Source of the DNA: Burkholderiales bacterium
Lineage (GTDB): Bacteria > Pseudomonadota > Gammaproteobacteria > Burkholderiales > Casimicrobiaceae
Assembly: GCA_020853025.1 (NCBI GenBank)
Contig: JADYZP010000009.1
Span: forward strand, 22,410-86,409
DNA: 64,000 bases
Direction of reading: 5' to 3'
The stretch's first letter is position 1. The number at the start of each line of letters is the position of its first letter. The notes under the pieces are model-generated. The model was not told where the DNA came from, searched no databases, and worked only from the letters and a program-made list of their open reading frames with translations. Below are positions 1 through 8,017 of the stretch, piece by piece. Made by a program: the position numbers and the translations under genes.

Positions 1-1212
1 AAGCGCATTCATGAAGTCTGCGAAACGCACCGTCTCGGGCTGCTGGCGGTCACGGCGATTGAGCTGCAGGACCTCGCCGACGATACGGTCGATGCGCTTG
101 GCATTGTTACGGATCATGCCCAGCAGACGCGCGCCCTCCGGCGCCACCGCACCGTCCTCCTCGAGCAGCTGCGCCGCCTGGTTGATCGCGGACAGAGGAT
201 TGCGAACCTCGTGCGCGATCGACGCGGTGAGCCGGCCCATCGCGGCGAGCTTCATCTGCTGCGCTTCGGTCTGCGCGCGCCCCAGGTCCTCGAGGTAGAT
301 CAGCGTGCCGCCGTTCAGGCCGGTGCCGATACGCACCAGCCGCACGCGCAACAGGCGCTGCGTCGACTCGACCCTGAACGGCGGCAGCACCTCGGAGAAA
401 TTCTCGTTCCAGCGCCGCCAGTAGTCGTGCAGCGTCGTCGAGAACTCGGAGAGCCGCATGCCGCCGCGCATGCGGCCAAAGCCACCCAGCAGCCGTGTGA
501 CCTGTGCGTTGTGGCCGCGCACGACGCCGTTCAGGTCGACGACGAGCACGCCGTCCTGCATGTCCTGGATGATCAGCCGATTGACCTGTTCGAGATTGGC
601 GACGTCGATGCCGCGCTGCGCCGCCAGGTCTTCCGATTGCTTGGTGTAGCGGCCGAGCGCGACGGCGATGGCGACGGTGGCGAAGTAACCGAAGCCGATC
701 AGGCCGGTCTGGAAAACCTGTACGCCGCCGATGGCGCCCTGCAGCGTACGGTAGGCGTCGAGACCGAGCAGGCAGATGGCGGAGAACGCGGCGTGGAAAA
801 ATGCGGTTTGCGTGCGCAGGATCCAGCCCGCCGCCGCGAGTTGCGGAAACAGCAGGATCGGCAGCGGGGTGCCGAAACTGCCACCCGCATACATGACCAG
901 CGACAGGAAGAATACGTCGCCCGCCAGCAGGCTGAACAGCATCGTCGGCAACGGCAGCGGCAGGCGGTCCTGCTGCACCCACCAGAACGACGACAGACCG
1001 AACACGAAGTAGAGCCCAGTGCCGGTGATGAAGGCGTTGGGAGTGACGATGTTCATCGTGCGCGGGTCGAGCAGCAGCGCGACGCCCAGCAACGACGCCG
1101 CGCAGACCGCCCGATACAGGCCGACGATCCACAGGATGCGGCGGCCCGAATCGCCCATCGGCGACGTTAGCGGCGGCGGTTCGAACGGCGGGACGGCAGG
1201 GGCCGGCTGCAT
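1..1212 (-). CDS. pilS: PilS-type sensor histidine kinase (3' end outside window)
   Basis: The visible 404 residues start at an ATG (1212) and run off the left edge, so the ATP-binding domain is missing here. About six hydrophobic segments occupy roughly residues 20-190. A PAS-like stretch follows, then the dimerisation/phosphoacceptor box AHEVRNPLSAINQA with the phosphorylatable His near residue 334. This layout (six-TM sensor, PAS, HisKA) is that of PilS, the membrane kinase that controls type IV pilin transcription through PilR. The gene 35 bp upstream is a PP0621-family zinc-ribbon protein, an arrangement common in betaproteobacteria. PilR would be expected beyond the left edge. The kinase family is clear; the PilS assignment rests on topology and neighbours. 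Confidence 0.85.
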   Translation of the reverse strand, partial: MQPAPAVPPFEPPPLTSPMGDSGRRILWIVGLYRAVCAASLLGVALLLDPRTMNIVTPNAFITGTGLYFVFGLSSFWWVQQDRLPLPLPTMLFSLLAGDVFFLSLVMYAGGSFGTPLPILLFPQLAAAGWILRTQTAFFHAAFSAICLLGLDAYRTLQGAIGGVQVFQTGLIGFGYFATVAIAVALGRYTKQSEDLAAQRGIDVANLEQVNRLIIQDMQDGVLVVDLNGVVRGHNAQVTRLLGGFGRMRGGMRLSEFSTTLHDYWRRWNENFSEVLPPFRVESTQRLLRVRLVRIGTGLNGGTLIYLEDLGRAQTEAQQMKLAAMGRLTASIAHEVRNPLSAINQAAQLLEEDGAVAPEGARLLGMIRNNAKRIDRIVGEVLQLNRRDRQQPETVRFADFMNAL

Positions 1213-1247
1213 GGTCGCTGGATGGGCGTGACGGCGACGCTTTGCCG

Positions 1248-1484
1248 TCAGTGCGAACGGTGCACGGTACAGGCGGGATCGGTGCAACGGTAGCCGCCGG
1301 GGACCGCCTGCGCGTCGGCAGCGGGCAGGAACACGCCGCAGCGCACGCATTGCACCATTGGCTGCGGCGCATCCTTGCGCGCCTGTGCGGATCTGCTGCG
1401 TGAACGCGCCTTGGCGAGGTTCCACATCCGCAGCGCGAACAGCAGCACGAAGACGACGACGACCCAGAACACGATCTTGCCCAT
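1248..1484 (-). CDS. PP0621 family small membrane protein with zinc-ribbon-like Cys/His motif
   Basis: A 78-residue protein with one N-terminal membrane helix (about residues 3-19), a basic linker, and a C-terminal CVRCGVFLP ... CTDPACTVH motif able to bind one metal ion. This pattern belongs to the PP0621 family, which is found beside pilS in many proteobacteria and has no established function. The ATG at 1484 overlaps the TGA of the upstream dehydrogenase gene (ATGA), so the two are probably translationally coupled. A TTG one codon earlier is a less likely start. Confidence 0.8.
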   Translation of the reverse strand: MGKIVFWVVVVFVLLFALRMWNLAKARSRSRSAQARKDAPQPMVQCVRCGVFLPAADAQAVPGGYRCTDPACTVHRSH

Positions 1485-2899
1485 CAAAGCACCTTGCCCG
1501 GATTCATGATGCCCTGCGGATCGAAGGCCGCCTTGATCGAGCGCATCAACCGCATCTCGACGGGACTCTTGTAGCGGATGAGATCATCGCGTTTCAACTG
1601 GCCGATACCGTGCTCGGCGCTGAAGCTGCCGCCATGACTGGCGACCAGGTCGTGGACGATACGGTTGGCGCGATGCGCGTGCTCGACGAACCGCTGCGGG
1701 TCGACGCCTTCCGGCGCCGACAGGTTGTAGTGCAGGTTGCCATCGCCAAGGTGTCCGAAAACGACCAGCCGGGCACCGGGAAACGCGGTCAGCAAGGCGC
1801 TGTCGCAGATTTCGAGGAAGCCGGGGATCACCGACACGGGCAGAGAGATGTCGTGCTTGATCGTGGGCCCTTCGCGGCGCTGCGCCTCGCTTATGTTCTC
1901 GCGCAACGCCCACAACCGCTGCGCCTGGTCGTCGGAGCGCGCGATGACGGCATCGACCACGACACCCGCGTCGACGGCGCCTGCCAGCGCGGCCTCCACC
2001 GACGCCGGCAATACGGAATCCTCGGCGCTGTCGTCGGCCTGGACCAGCGCGTACCACGAGTGTCCGGGCAGCACGTCGCCGGCGCCGGCATGATAGCGGC
2101 GCGAAAGCGCGAGCGCGAACGCGCTCATGACCTCGAAGCCGACCAGGCGGTCGGATAGCGCGGCGCGAAGGCGCGCGAGCAGCGTCACGGCGCTGGCCGT
2201 CGACGCCAGCGCCGCCAGCGCCGTGACGCGTGTCCGCGGCTGCGCGAACAGCTTGCACACCGCCGCAGTGACGACGCCGAGCGTCCCCTCGGCGCCGATG
2301 AACAGATCCTTCAAATCGTAGCCGGTATTGTCCTTGCGCAATCCGCGCAGGCCGTCGAACACGCTGCCGTCGGCAAGCACCGCCTCGATGCCCAGCGTCA
2401 GCTCGCGCGTGTTGCCGAAACGCAGCACCGCGGTACCCCCTGCATTGGTCGACAGATTGCCGCCGATCGTGCAACTGCCCTCGGACGCGAGCGAAAGAGG
2501 AAAGTGCAGCCCCGCCGCCGCGGCACTTTGCTGTACCGACGCGAGCGGCATTCCGGCCTCGACCGTGATGGTGGCGTTGGCGGTATCCAGCGCGCGAACC
2601 CGGTTCATCCGGCAAAGCGACAGCACGACCGCGTCGCCTGTCGCTGACGGCGTCGCGCCGCCGCACAGCCCCGTGTTGCCGCCCTGCGGCACGACCGGCG
2701 TGCCGGTCTGCGAACATGCGCGAAGGATCGCGGCCACCTCGGCCGTCGATCCGGGCCGGACGACCGCGCGAGCCGCGCCGTGGTAGCGGCCGCGCCAGTC
2801 CGACAGATACGGCTCGATATCGGCAGCCGCCGACAGCACCTGCGCGCCGCCGACGATGCCGGCGAAGCATCCGAGCAAGGTTGCGTCTGAGTCCGCCAT
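1484..2899 (-). CDS. FAD-binding oxidoreductase (GlcD/D-2-hydroxyacid dehydrogenase family)
   Basis: A 471-residue flavoprotein. The N-terminal FAD-binding type-4 domain shows the dinucleotide loop VVPQGGNTGLCGG (about residues 68-80) and the SCTIGGNLSTNAGG segment. The C-terminal FAD-oxidase domain carries FGHLGDGNLHYN and the signature SAEHGIGQLKR. These are the hallmarks of D-lactate/D-2-hydroxyglutarate/glycolate dehydrogenase GlcD-type enzymes, which oxidise a 2-hydroxyacid and pass electrons to a quinone, cytochrome or ETF. The substrate cannot be read from sequence. The open frame extends far upstream, but the ATG at 2899 fits the family N-terminus. Confidence 0.88.
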   Translation of the reverse strand: MADSDATLLGCFAGIVGGAQVLSAAADIEPYLSDWRGRYHGAARAVVRPGSTAEVAAILRACSQTGTPVVPQGGNTGLCGGATPSATGDAVVLSLCRMNRVRALDTANATITVEAGMPLASVQQSAAAAGLHFPLSLASEGSCTIGGNLSTNAGGTAVLRFGNTRELTLGIEAVLADGSVFDGLRGLRKDNTGYDLKDLFIGAEGTLGVVTAAVCKLFAQPRTRVTALAALASTASAVTLLARLRAALSDRLVGFEVMSAFALALSRRYHAGAGDVLPGHSWYALVQADDSAEDSVLPASVEAALAGAVDAGVVVDAVIARSDDQAQRLWALRENISEAQRREGPTIKHDISLPVSVIPGFLEICDSALLTAFPGARLVVFGHLGDGNLHYNLSAPEGVDPQRFVEHAHRANRIVHDLVASHGGSFSAEHGIGQLKRDDLIRYKSPVEMRLMRSIKAAFDPQGIMNPGKVL

Positions 2900-2959
2900 A
2901 GGAGAGGATAGTAGCAAACCGCGCCATCTTTCGAAGGCGCGAGACGACGAGGAGCGAAC

Positions 2960-3325
2960 ATGGCCAGCGACCCCAAGCCCGACGACGAACCCAGCAGTCC
3001 GGACCCTGTTTTTTCGCCGCAGGACGCGCTGCAGTTCATGCAGCGAATGTGGAATCCGCTGGGACTCGCGATGCCTGACTTCGGCGCGGCGGCAGCCGCG
3101 ACCCCGATGCCGGCAGGCATGCCGTTCCCCCATCCGGCAACGATGTTCGCCGCGCTCGACCCGGCGGAACTCGATCGCAAGATCGAGGAGTTGAAAATCA
3201 TCGAGAACTGGCTGACGATGAGCGTCAACATGATGCAGATGAGCATCAAGACCTTGGAATTGCAAAAAGCCTCGCTCGAAGCACTGCGCGGCACGCAGCG
3301 CGCCGAACCGAAATCCAAAAAATGA
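2960..3325 (+). CDS. phaM: PhaM-like polyhydroxyalkanoate granule protein
   Basis: A 121-residue protein with a low-complexity Pro/Ala-rich N-terminal half and a helical C-terminal module with the pattern LDPAELDRKIEELK, IIENWLTMSVNMMQM, and LELQKASLEALR. This helical motif is typical of PhaM, the betaproteobacterial protein that activates PHB synthase and tethers granules to the nucleoid; the short Lys-rich tail (PKSKK) is reminiscent of its DNA-binding tail. It sits alone, divergent from the GlcD-like gene and 10 bp before a PEBP gene. No phaC or phaP is visible nearby, so the granule role is inferred from family membership. Confidence 0.75.
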   Translation: MASDPKPDDEPSSPDPVFSPQDALQFMQRMWNPLGLAMPDFGAAAAATPMPAGMPFPHPATMFAALDPAELDRKIEELKIIENWLTMSVNMMQMSIKTLELQKASLEALRGTQRAEPKSKK

Positions 3326-3335
3326 GGAGAAGACG

Positions 3336-3965
3336 ATGAAGCTTGCGACCACGGCGTTTGCCGACCAGGGGGTGATCCCCGGAGAATTCGCCTTTGCGGT
3401 GATCGACCCGGCACAGCACGTGCGCCTGTCCACCAACCGCAATCCCGACTTCGCGTGGACCGGCCTGCCGGAGGGCACGCGGTCGCTGGCGCTCGTCTGC
3501 CACGACCCGGACGTGCCGTCGCGCGCCGACGACGTCAACAAGGAAGGGCGCGTGGTTCCGGCGTCGCTGCCGCGCGTCGACTTCCACCATTGGGTGCTGA
3601 TCGACCTGCCGTCGGACACGCCGGGAATCGCTCGCGGCGCACACTCCGACGGCATCACCGCGCGCGGCAAGCCCGGCCCCAACGCACCGCGTGAAGGGCG
3701 TCACGGCATCAACGACTACACGGCCTGGTTTGCCGGCGACCCGGACATGAGCGGCAACTATCACGGCTACGACGGGCCGTGCCCGCCGTGGAACGACGCC
3801 ATTCCGCATCACTACGTGTTCACGCTGTACGCGCTCGACGTCGAGCGCCTCCCCGTCGCCGACGGTTTCACGGGTCCGGACGCGCTGCGTGCGATGGACG
3901 GCCACGTGCTCGGCAAGGCATCGGTGACCGGGCGCTATACGCTGAATCCGGCGGTCAAGCTGTAG
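3336..3965 (+). CDS. YbhB/YbcL family Raf kinase inhibitor-like (PEBP) protein
   Basis: A 209-residue member of the phosphatidylethanolamine-binding protein family. Visible hallmarks are the anion-pocket segment LALVCHDPDVP near residue 50, FHHWVLIDLP, and the C-terminal YDGPCPPWNDAIPHHYVFTL block with the conserved GP...HHY arrangement. Bacterial members such as E. coli YbhB have no firm function. Its start lies 10 bp after the phaM-like gene and is preceded by a good ribosome-binding site (gaggagaag), so both are probably co-transcribed. Confidence 0.87.
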   Translation: MKLATTAFADQGVIPGEFAFAVIDPAQHVRLSTNRNPDFAWTGLPEGTRSLALVCHDPDVPSRADDVNKEGRVVPASLPRVDFHHWVLIDLPSDTPGIARGAHSDGITARGKPGPNAPREGRHGINDYTAWFAGDPDMSGNYHGYDGPCPPWNDAIPHHYVFTLYALDVERLPVADGFTGPDALRAMDGHVLGKASVTGRYTLNPAVKL

Positions 3966-3998
3966 CGATAGGCGAGGGCCCGGCGAACGCCGGAGGAT

Positions 3999-5822
3999 TC
4001 AACCGAGCAGCCAGGCGTCTCGCCTTGCGATGACGTCCGGCGCCGGCGATGGGTCGAGCGTCAGGTAGCAAGTGTCGGCGGGTGCGGCGCCGAGCGTCAC
4101 GTCGAAGGCCATCAGTTCGTCCCTTCGAAATGCGTGGATTTCCACGATATCGCCAGGCGCCCGGCGCTTCAGCATGGCCGCCAGGTGCTCGGGCGTCGCC
4201 TGGATACCGTCGATCGCAACCAGCGTGTCGAGCGCCGACAGTCCCGCCGCCGCGGCCGGGCCGTCGCGCAGCACCCATGCGACCCGCTGCTCGGGTCCGA
4301 GGCGAATTCCCAGCGAGCAGCGCGGCGGCTTGCCGTGGCCCGCCTTTCCGCCGCGATCGCGGTCGCCTTCAGCAGCGCGCGTGTGCAGGCTGACACCGAA
4401 ATCGGCGAGCAGCGAAGACAGCGGCGGGTCCTCGGTGCCGTCGACGTAGTGCGCGAAGAAATCGGAGAGGTCACGGCCCGCGAGTTCGCAGGCAAGCCGG
4501 GGGACCGCATCCTCCGGCACGCCGATACCGCGCTGTCCATGGCGCTCCCACAGCGCGCGCAAGAGGTCATCGAGGGTCGCGCGACCTTCGCGGCGCAGCG
4601 TCAGGTCGAGCGCGCAGCCGACCAGCGCGCCTTTCGTGTAGTAGCTGACCACCGCATTCAGAGTGTTCTCGTCCGGCCGGTAATACTTGATCCACGCATC
4701 GAAGCTCGAATCGGCGACGCTTTGCACGTGGCGGCCGGGGCTGCGCAACACGTTACTGATCGTCTTTCCGAGCAGCTCCAGATAGCGCTCGGCACCGATC
4801 AGCCCGCAGCGCACCAGTGCCAAGTCGTCGTAGTACGACGTCAGGCCCTCGAAGGCCCAGAGCTGCCGCGTGTAATTCTCGCGCGACAGGTCGTAGGGCA
4901 TGAATGCCGCAGGCTTGATGCGCTTGACGTTCCATGCATGGAAGTACTCGTGGCTGGCGAGTCCCAGGAAATTGAGATAGCCGTCGCCGATGTCCGCGGC
5001 GCCTGCATGCGGCAACTCGTCGCGCCTGCAGACGAGGCTGGCGCTCGTGCGATGCTCGAGTCCGCCGTAACCGTCGCCGACCGCGTGCACCTGGAACAGA
5101 TAGCGGTCGAAGGGCGCGCCGCCGAAAAAGCCGATCTGCCAGGCGCAGATCCGCTGCAGGTCGCGCGCGAGCCTTTCGCGATCGCAATCGTGACGCCCCG
5201 ATATCGCGACAGTGTGCGGTACGCCGCCGGCCTCGAAGGCGGTCAATGCGAAGGTGCCGGTTGCCACCGGGTGATCGATGAGTTCGTCGTAGTTCTCGGC
5301 GCGAAAGCTGCCGAAGCCGTAGGGCGCGCCGCTTTGGCGCGGCAGCGTCGTGGCGACGCGCCATGGTCCGTCCGTCACATCTGCCGGAGGCGTCACCTCG
5401 ACCAGGCACGGCGCCGCTTCGCGTCCTTCCGGACACAGGAACACGGCGGGTCCGTTGAAATAGCCACGGTTCGGGTCGAGATACGCGGTACGCACCGACA
5501 CGTCGTAGGCGTAGACGTGGGCGGTCACGGTCAGCGGACCGGCGCATGGCGCAGCCAGCCACCGGTTCTTTGCCGTCTTGCGGATGGCGACCGGCGCTCC
5601 CGCACACTGCGCGCGCACACTGACGAAATGCCGCGCGAATTCGCGCATCAGGTAACTGCCGGGGATCCACGTCGGCAACACGAAACCCTGGCCGGAAGGA
5701 TCGGGATCGTCGACGGTGACGGCCACCTCGTACAGATGGGCGCGCGGATCGAACGGGGCGATGCTGTACCGGGTGGGCGCGAGCAGCGCCGAGTCTGACG
5801 TGGGCAAGGCGAACCTGCGCAA
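3999..5822 (-). CDS. M61 family (glycyl aminopeptidase-type) metallopeptidase with PDZ domain
   Basis: A 607-residue protein. An N-terminal beta-rich domain with VLPTWIPGSYLMREFARH (around residues 50-65) is the conserved M61 opening. The zinc site HEYFH (His291-His295) lies inside LASHEYFHAWNVKRI, and a PDZ domain occupies about residues 490-580. No convincing signal peptide is seen, which suggests a cytoplasmic enzyme. M61 peptidases cleave N-terminal Gly/Ala or unfolded substrates. The 5' end lies 18 bp from the tRNA-Arg-like remnant, just outside the putative island boundary. The start follows the longest frame; a start one or two codons later cannot be excluded. Confidence 0.88.
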   Translation of the reverse strand: MRRFALPTSDSALLAPTRYSIAPFDPRAHLYEVAVTVDDPDPSGQGFVLPTWIPGSYLMREFARHFVSVRAQCAGAPVAIRKTAKNRWLAAPCAGPLTVTAHVYAYDVSVRTAYLDPNRGYFNGPAVFLCPEGREAAPCLVEVTPPADVTDGPWRVATTLPRQSGAPYGFGSFRAENYDELIDHPVATGTFALTAFEAGGVPHTVAISGRHDCDRERLARDLQRICAWQIGFFGGAPFDRYLFQVHAVGDGYGGLEHRTSASLVCRRDELPHAGAADIGDGYLNFLGLASHEYFHAWNVKRIKPAAFMPYDLSRENYTRQLWAFEGLTSYYDDLALVRCGLIGAERYLELLGKTISNVLRSPGRHVQSVADSSFDAWIKYYRPDENTLNAVVSYYTKGALVGCALDLTLRREGRATLDDLLRALWERHGQRGIGVPEDAVPRLACELAGRDLSDFFAHYVDGTEDPPLSSLLADFGVSLHTRAAEGDRDRGGKAGHGKPPRCSLGIRLGPEQRVAWVLRDGPAAAAGLSALDTLVAIDGIQATPEHLAAMLKRRAPGDIVEIHAFRRDELMAFDVTLGAAPADTCYLTLDPSPAPDVIARRDAWLLG

Positions 5823-5839
5823 AGAAGACGATGGAGACG

Positions 5840-5883
5840 GGGCACCCCGGAGACGAATCGAACGTCCGACCTGCCCTTAGGCG
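5840..5883 (-). repeat. 3'-half remnant of a tRNA-Arg(CCT)-like gene (putative att site)
   Basis: Read on the minus strand this segment contains CCTAAGGGC, a T-arm with the loop TTCGATT, then CCGGGG and GCC. It aligns with anticodon loop to 3' end of the intact tRNA-Arg(CCT) at 20021-20096, in the same orientation, at about three quarters of positions with one gap. The T-stem differs at two base pairs but both changes are compensated (C-G to G-C and G-C to C-G), so it derives from a functional tRNA rather than random decay. No 5' half (acceptor, D-arm) is present upstream. Such partial tRNA copies mark the distal end of elements integrated at tRNA 3' ends. Confidence 0.65.
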
Positions 5884-6177
5884 TTGGCTCCGGGACAGTT
5901 TAACGCTCTTCGAACGCGCGCGAGCCGCGGGCACGTCGGCGCACGCGGTTCACCCGCACACCGGGGAAGAACGGCTTCACGGCGCTCACCCGCACCGCGA
6001 GTGATGCCGCCGGTTGGTTCCGCGCTTTCGCGACGCACCCCGGCGAGTTCGCGAAACTTTGATCGAGATCAAGGCGGCGCACAGGGAATACGCCCTTGCT
6101 TAGCAGTTCGGAACCGTGACACGCACCCCCGCGGCCGCCCGGCCCCGTGGCGACGCACACATCGGGAGGAGGCGGAG
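5884..6177. other. Intergenic control region between M61 gene and the hao leader
   Basis: About 300 bp with no supportable gene. It contains the FNR-type palindrome at 6059-6072 and the ribosome-binding site of the small leader ORF at 6164-6172. Longer frames crossing it are compositional artefacts without recognisable motifs. Transcription of haoAB most probably begins here, around 6105-6110, if the activator site sits near -41.5. Confidence 0.6.
6059..6072 (+). promoter_or_regulatory. FNR/DNR/NnrR-type operator upstream of haoA
   Basis: TTGATCGAGATCAA matches the consensus TTGAT-N4-ATCAA at all ten conserved positions; the 14-mer is nearly a complete palindrome. Sites of this form bind Crp/Fnr-superfamily activators that respond to anoxia (FNR/ANR) or nitric oxide (DNR/NnrR). 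It lies 106 bp before the leader ORF and 201 bp before haoA, which leaves room for a class II promoter. No Crp/Fnr gene is present in the window, so the regulator would act from elsewhere. Confidence 0.75.
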
Positions 6178-6318
6178 ATGGCGATGAGTACAGCTCCGAT
6201 GCCGGTGGAGCGTGCGCAGGAACCGCCGGTGGCGACGTTTGGTGTGCGCGGTCTTTTCAAGGGGAGGAGAGCATGGTCACCACTTCTGCTTGTAACGGGG
6301 TTTGCTGCCGGTTGTTGA
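6178..6318 (+). CDS. Small leader ORF overlapping the start of haoA
   Basis: A 46-codon frame begins at ATG 6178 behind a very strong ribosome-binding site (GGGAGGAGG, 6164-6172, 5-nt spacing) and ends at 6318. It overlaps the first 46 bp of haoA in a different frame. The predicted peptide begins [14 protein letters not shown], is rich in Pro/Arg/Gly and ends with a short hydrophobic stretch ([12 protein letters not shown]); I recognise no family. Its position suggests a leader peptide that couples translation to haoA, whose own ribosome-binding site (6261-6270) lies inside this frame. It may simply be a by-product of the upstream SD-like purine tract. Confidence 0.4.
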   Translation: MAMSTAPMPVERAQEPPVATFGVRGLFKGRRAWSPLLLVTGFAAGC

Positions 6319-7997
6319 AGGCTCTTGCTCTTGCGCTGGCGCTCATCGCCGTGTCGGGCGTCGCACAGGCCGACGTTCCCAAGGAACTCTATGACGCGCT
6401 GAAGGTGGACGCTTCCGCCTCTCCCAAGGGGTTGCATGACGCGCTGATCAAGCGTTACAAGGATCCGGCTCAAGGCGCGGGGCCTGGGGCTCTCTGGAAG
6501 TACTGGGAACCGATCGAGTTCAGCAAGTATTTCGATCCGGCTTCCTTCTATAAGCCGCCAACGACGGTCAAGGTAGTGGCAACGCGCGAGGAGTGCGTCG
6601 GATGCCACAGCTCCTATACCGCAGGCTGGGTGCGCATGTGGAAGAGTAGCGCACACGCGAATCTTGACAAGATTCGCAAGCTGACGCCAAAGGATCCGAC
6701 TTACTACAAGAAGACGAAGCTCGAGGAAGTGGAGACGAACCTGCGCTCACTCGGCAAGCTGGGTACGAGCGAGGCTCTCAAGGAAGTCGGCTGCATCGAC
6801 TGCCACATCGATGTGAACACCAAGAAGGCCGCCGACCACAGTACCGAGTTGCGGATGCCTACGGCCGACGTGTGCGCCACCTGCCACTTGCAGGAGTTCG
6901 CAGAGCGCGAGTCCGAACGCGACACCGCTTCGTGGCCGAACGACGAATACCCGAAAGGACGCCCGTCGCACGCGCTGGACTACAAGTCCGTTGTCGAGAC
7001 GTCGATCTGGGCCGGCATGGCGCAGCGCGAGATCGCCGAGGGCTGTACCGCGTGCCACTATAACCAGAACAAGTGCGATGGCTGCCATACTCGGCACAGC
7101 TTCTCGGTGGTCGAGGCGCGCAAGCCCGAAGCATGTTCCCTTTGCCATAGCGGTATCGATCATCCCAACTTCGAAGCCTATATGGGCTCGAAGCACGGCA
7201 CCCAGTACGCGACCTTGGGGAGCACCTGGAACTGGAACGTGCAGTTGAAAGACGCCTTCACCAAGGGCGGCCAGACGGCGCCCACCTGCCAGACCTGCCA
7301 CTTCGAGTACCAGGGCCAGTATGGGCACAACCTGGTGCGCAAGGTACGCTGGGCCAACTACCCGATGCTTCCTGGCATAGCGGAAGGTATAAAAAGCGAG
7401 CGGAGCGCCCACCGCCTGCAGGCTTGGGTGCAGACCTGCTCGAATTGCCACTCCGGCAGATTCGCCAGCGCCTATCTGGACCTGATGGACAAGGGCACTC
7501 TGGCGGGCGTCGTCAAAGGCAACGAGGCGCTCGCGGTGGTCAAGAAGCTGTACGACGACAAGTTGATGCCGGGACAACTGACCAACCGGCCGGCACCGCC
7601 ACCGACCGACAAGGACGGCCCGGCCCAGTTCTTCCAGCTCTTCTGGAGCAAAGGCAACAATCCGTCGATGATGGATCTTTATGGCCTCGACCTGGTCGAG
7701 AACGTGACGTCGAAGCTGCACGTCAATCTGGCCCACGTCAATCCGGGTGGGTGGGCTTACACTCAAGGATGGGAACAACTCAATCGAAACTATACCGAGA
7801 TCATGGACGAGGACACCAAGATGCGCGAAATGGCGGCGCTGAAGGATCGAGTGGCCAAGCTGGAGCCCAAGCGCACCAGCCTGCTCAATCTCGACAGCAC
7901 CCATCGTGCATCGCTTGGCGGTCTCGGCGGCGTCCTGCTGTTGGGAGGCGCCACATTGATCGGCTGGCGCAGGCGCTGGAAAAAGAGTGATCGCTGA
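6273..7997 (+). CDS. haoA: Octaheme hydroxylamine oxidoreductase HaoA
   Basis: A 574-residue precursor starting at ATG 6273 behind GGGGAGGAGA. A Sec signal peptide ends at VAQA|D (after residue 33), giving a periplasmic protein. Eight CXXCH haem motifs begin at Cys108, 174, 201, 258, 268, 288, 339 and 389, the number and spacing of the HAO family. After the last haem comes the conserved [13 protein letters not shown] segment; Tyr496 (463 of the mature form) is close in number to the cross-linking Tyr467 of Nitrosomonas HAO, which would favour the oxidative type over reductive octaheme enzymes. A C-terminal helix (about 545-564) followed by basic residues could anchor it. haoB follows after 20 bp. 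HAO oxidises hydroxylamine to NO/nitrite; direction here is inferred. Confidence 0.92.
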   Translation: MVTTSACNGVCCRLLKALALALALIAVSGVAQADVPKELYDALKVDASASPKGLHDALIKRYKDPAQGAGPGALWKYWEPIEFSKYFDPASFYKPPTTVKVVATREECVGCHSSYTAGWVRMWKSSAHANLDKIRKLTPKDPTYYKKTKLEEVETNLRSLGKLGTSEALKEVGCIDCHIDVNTKKAADHSTELRMPTADVCATCHLQEFAERESERDTASWPNDEYPKGRPSHALDYKSVVETSIWAGMAQREIAEGCTACHYNQNKCDGCHTRHSFSVVEARKPEACSLCHSGIDHPNFEAYMGSKHGTQYATLGSTWNWNVQLKDAFTKGGQTAPTCQTCHFEYQGQYGHNLVRKVRWANYPMLPGIAEGIKSERSAHRLQAWVQTCSNCHSGRFASAYLDLMDKGTLAGVVKGNEALAVVKKLYDDKLMPGQLTNRPAPPPTDKDGPAQFFQLFWSKGNNPSMMDLYGLDLVENVTSKLHVNLAHVNPGGWAYTQGWEQLNRNYTEIMDEDTKMREMAALKDRVAKLEPKRTSLLNLDSTHRASLGGLGGVLLLGGATLIGWRRRWKKSDR

Positions 7998-8017
7998 CAG
8001 TCTGCGGGCTGGAAATC

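Noticed and set aside
107..1372. Long minus-strand frame (421 codons) over the pilS region
   Set aside because: It is the wrong frame of the pilS gene; the frame ending at the left edge carries the kinase motifs.
4134..5798. 554-codon plus-strand frame opposite the M61 peptidase
   Set aside because: Antisense shadow; the minus frame has the HEYFH site and the PDZ domain.
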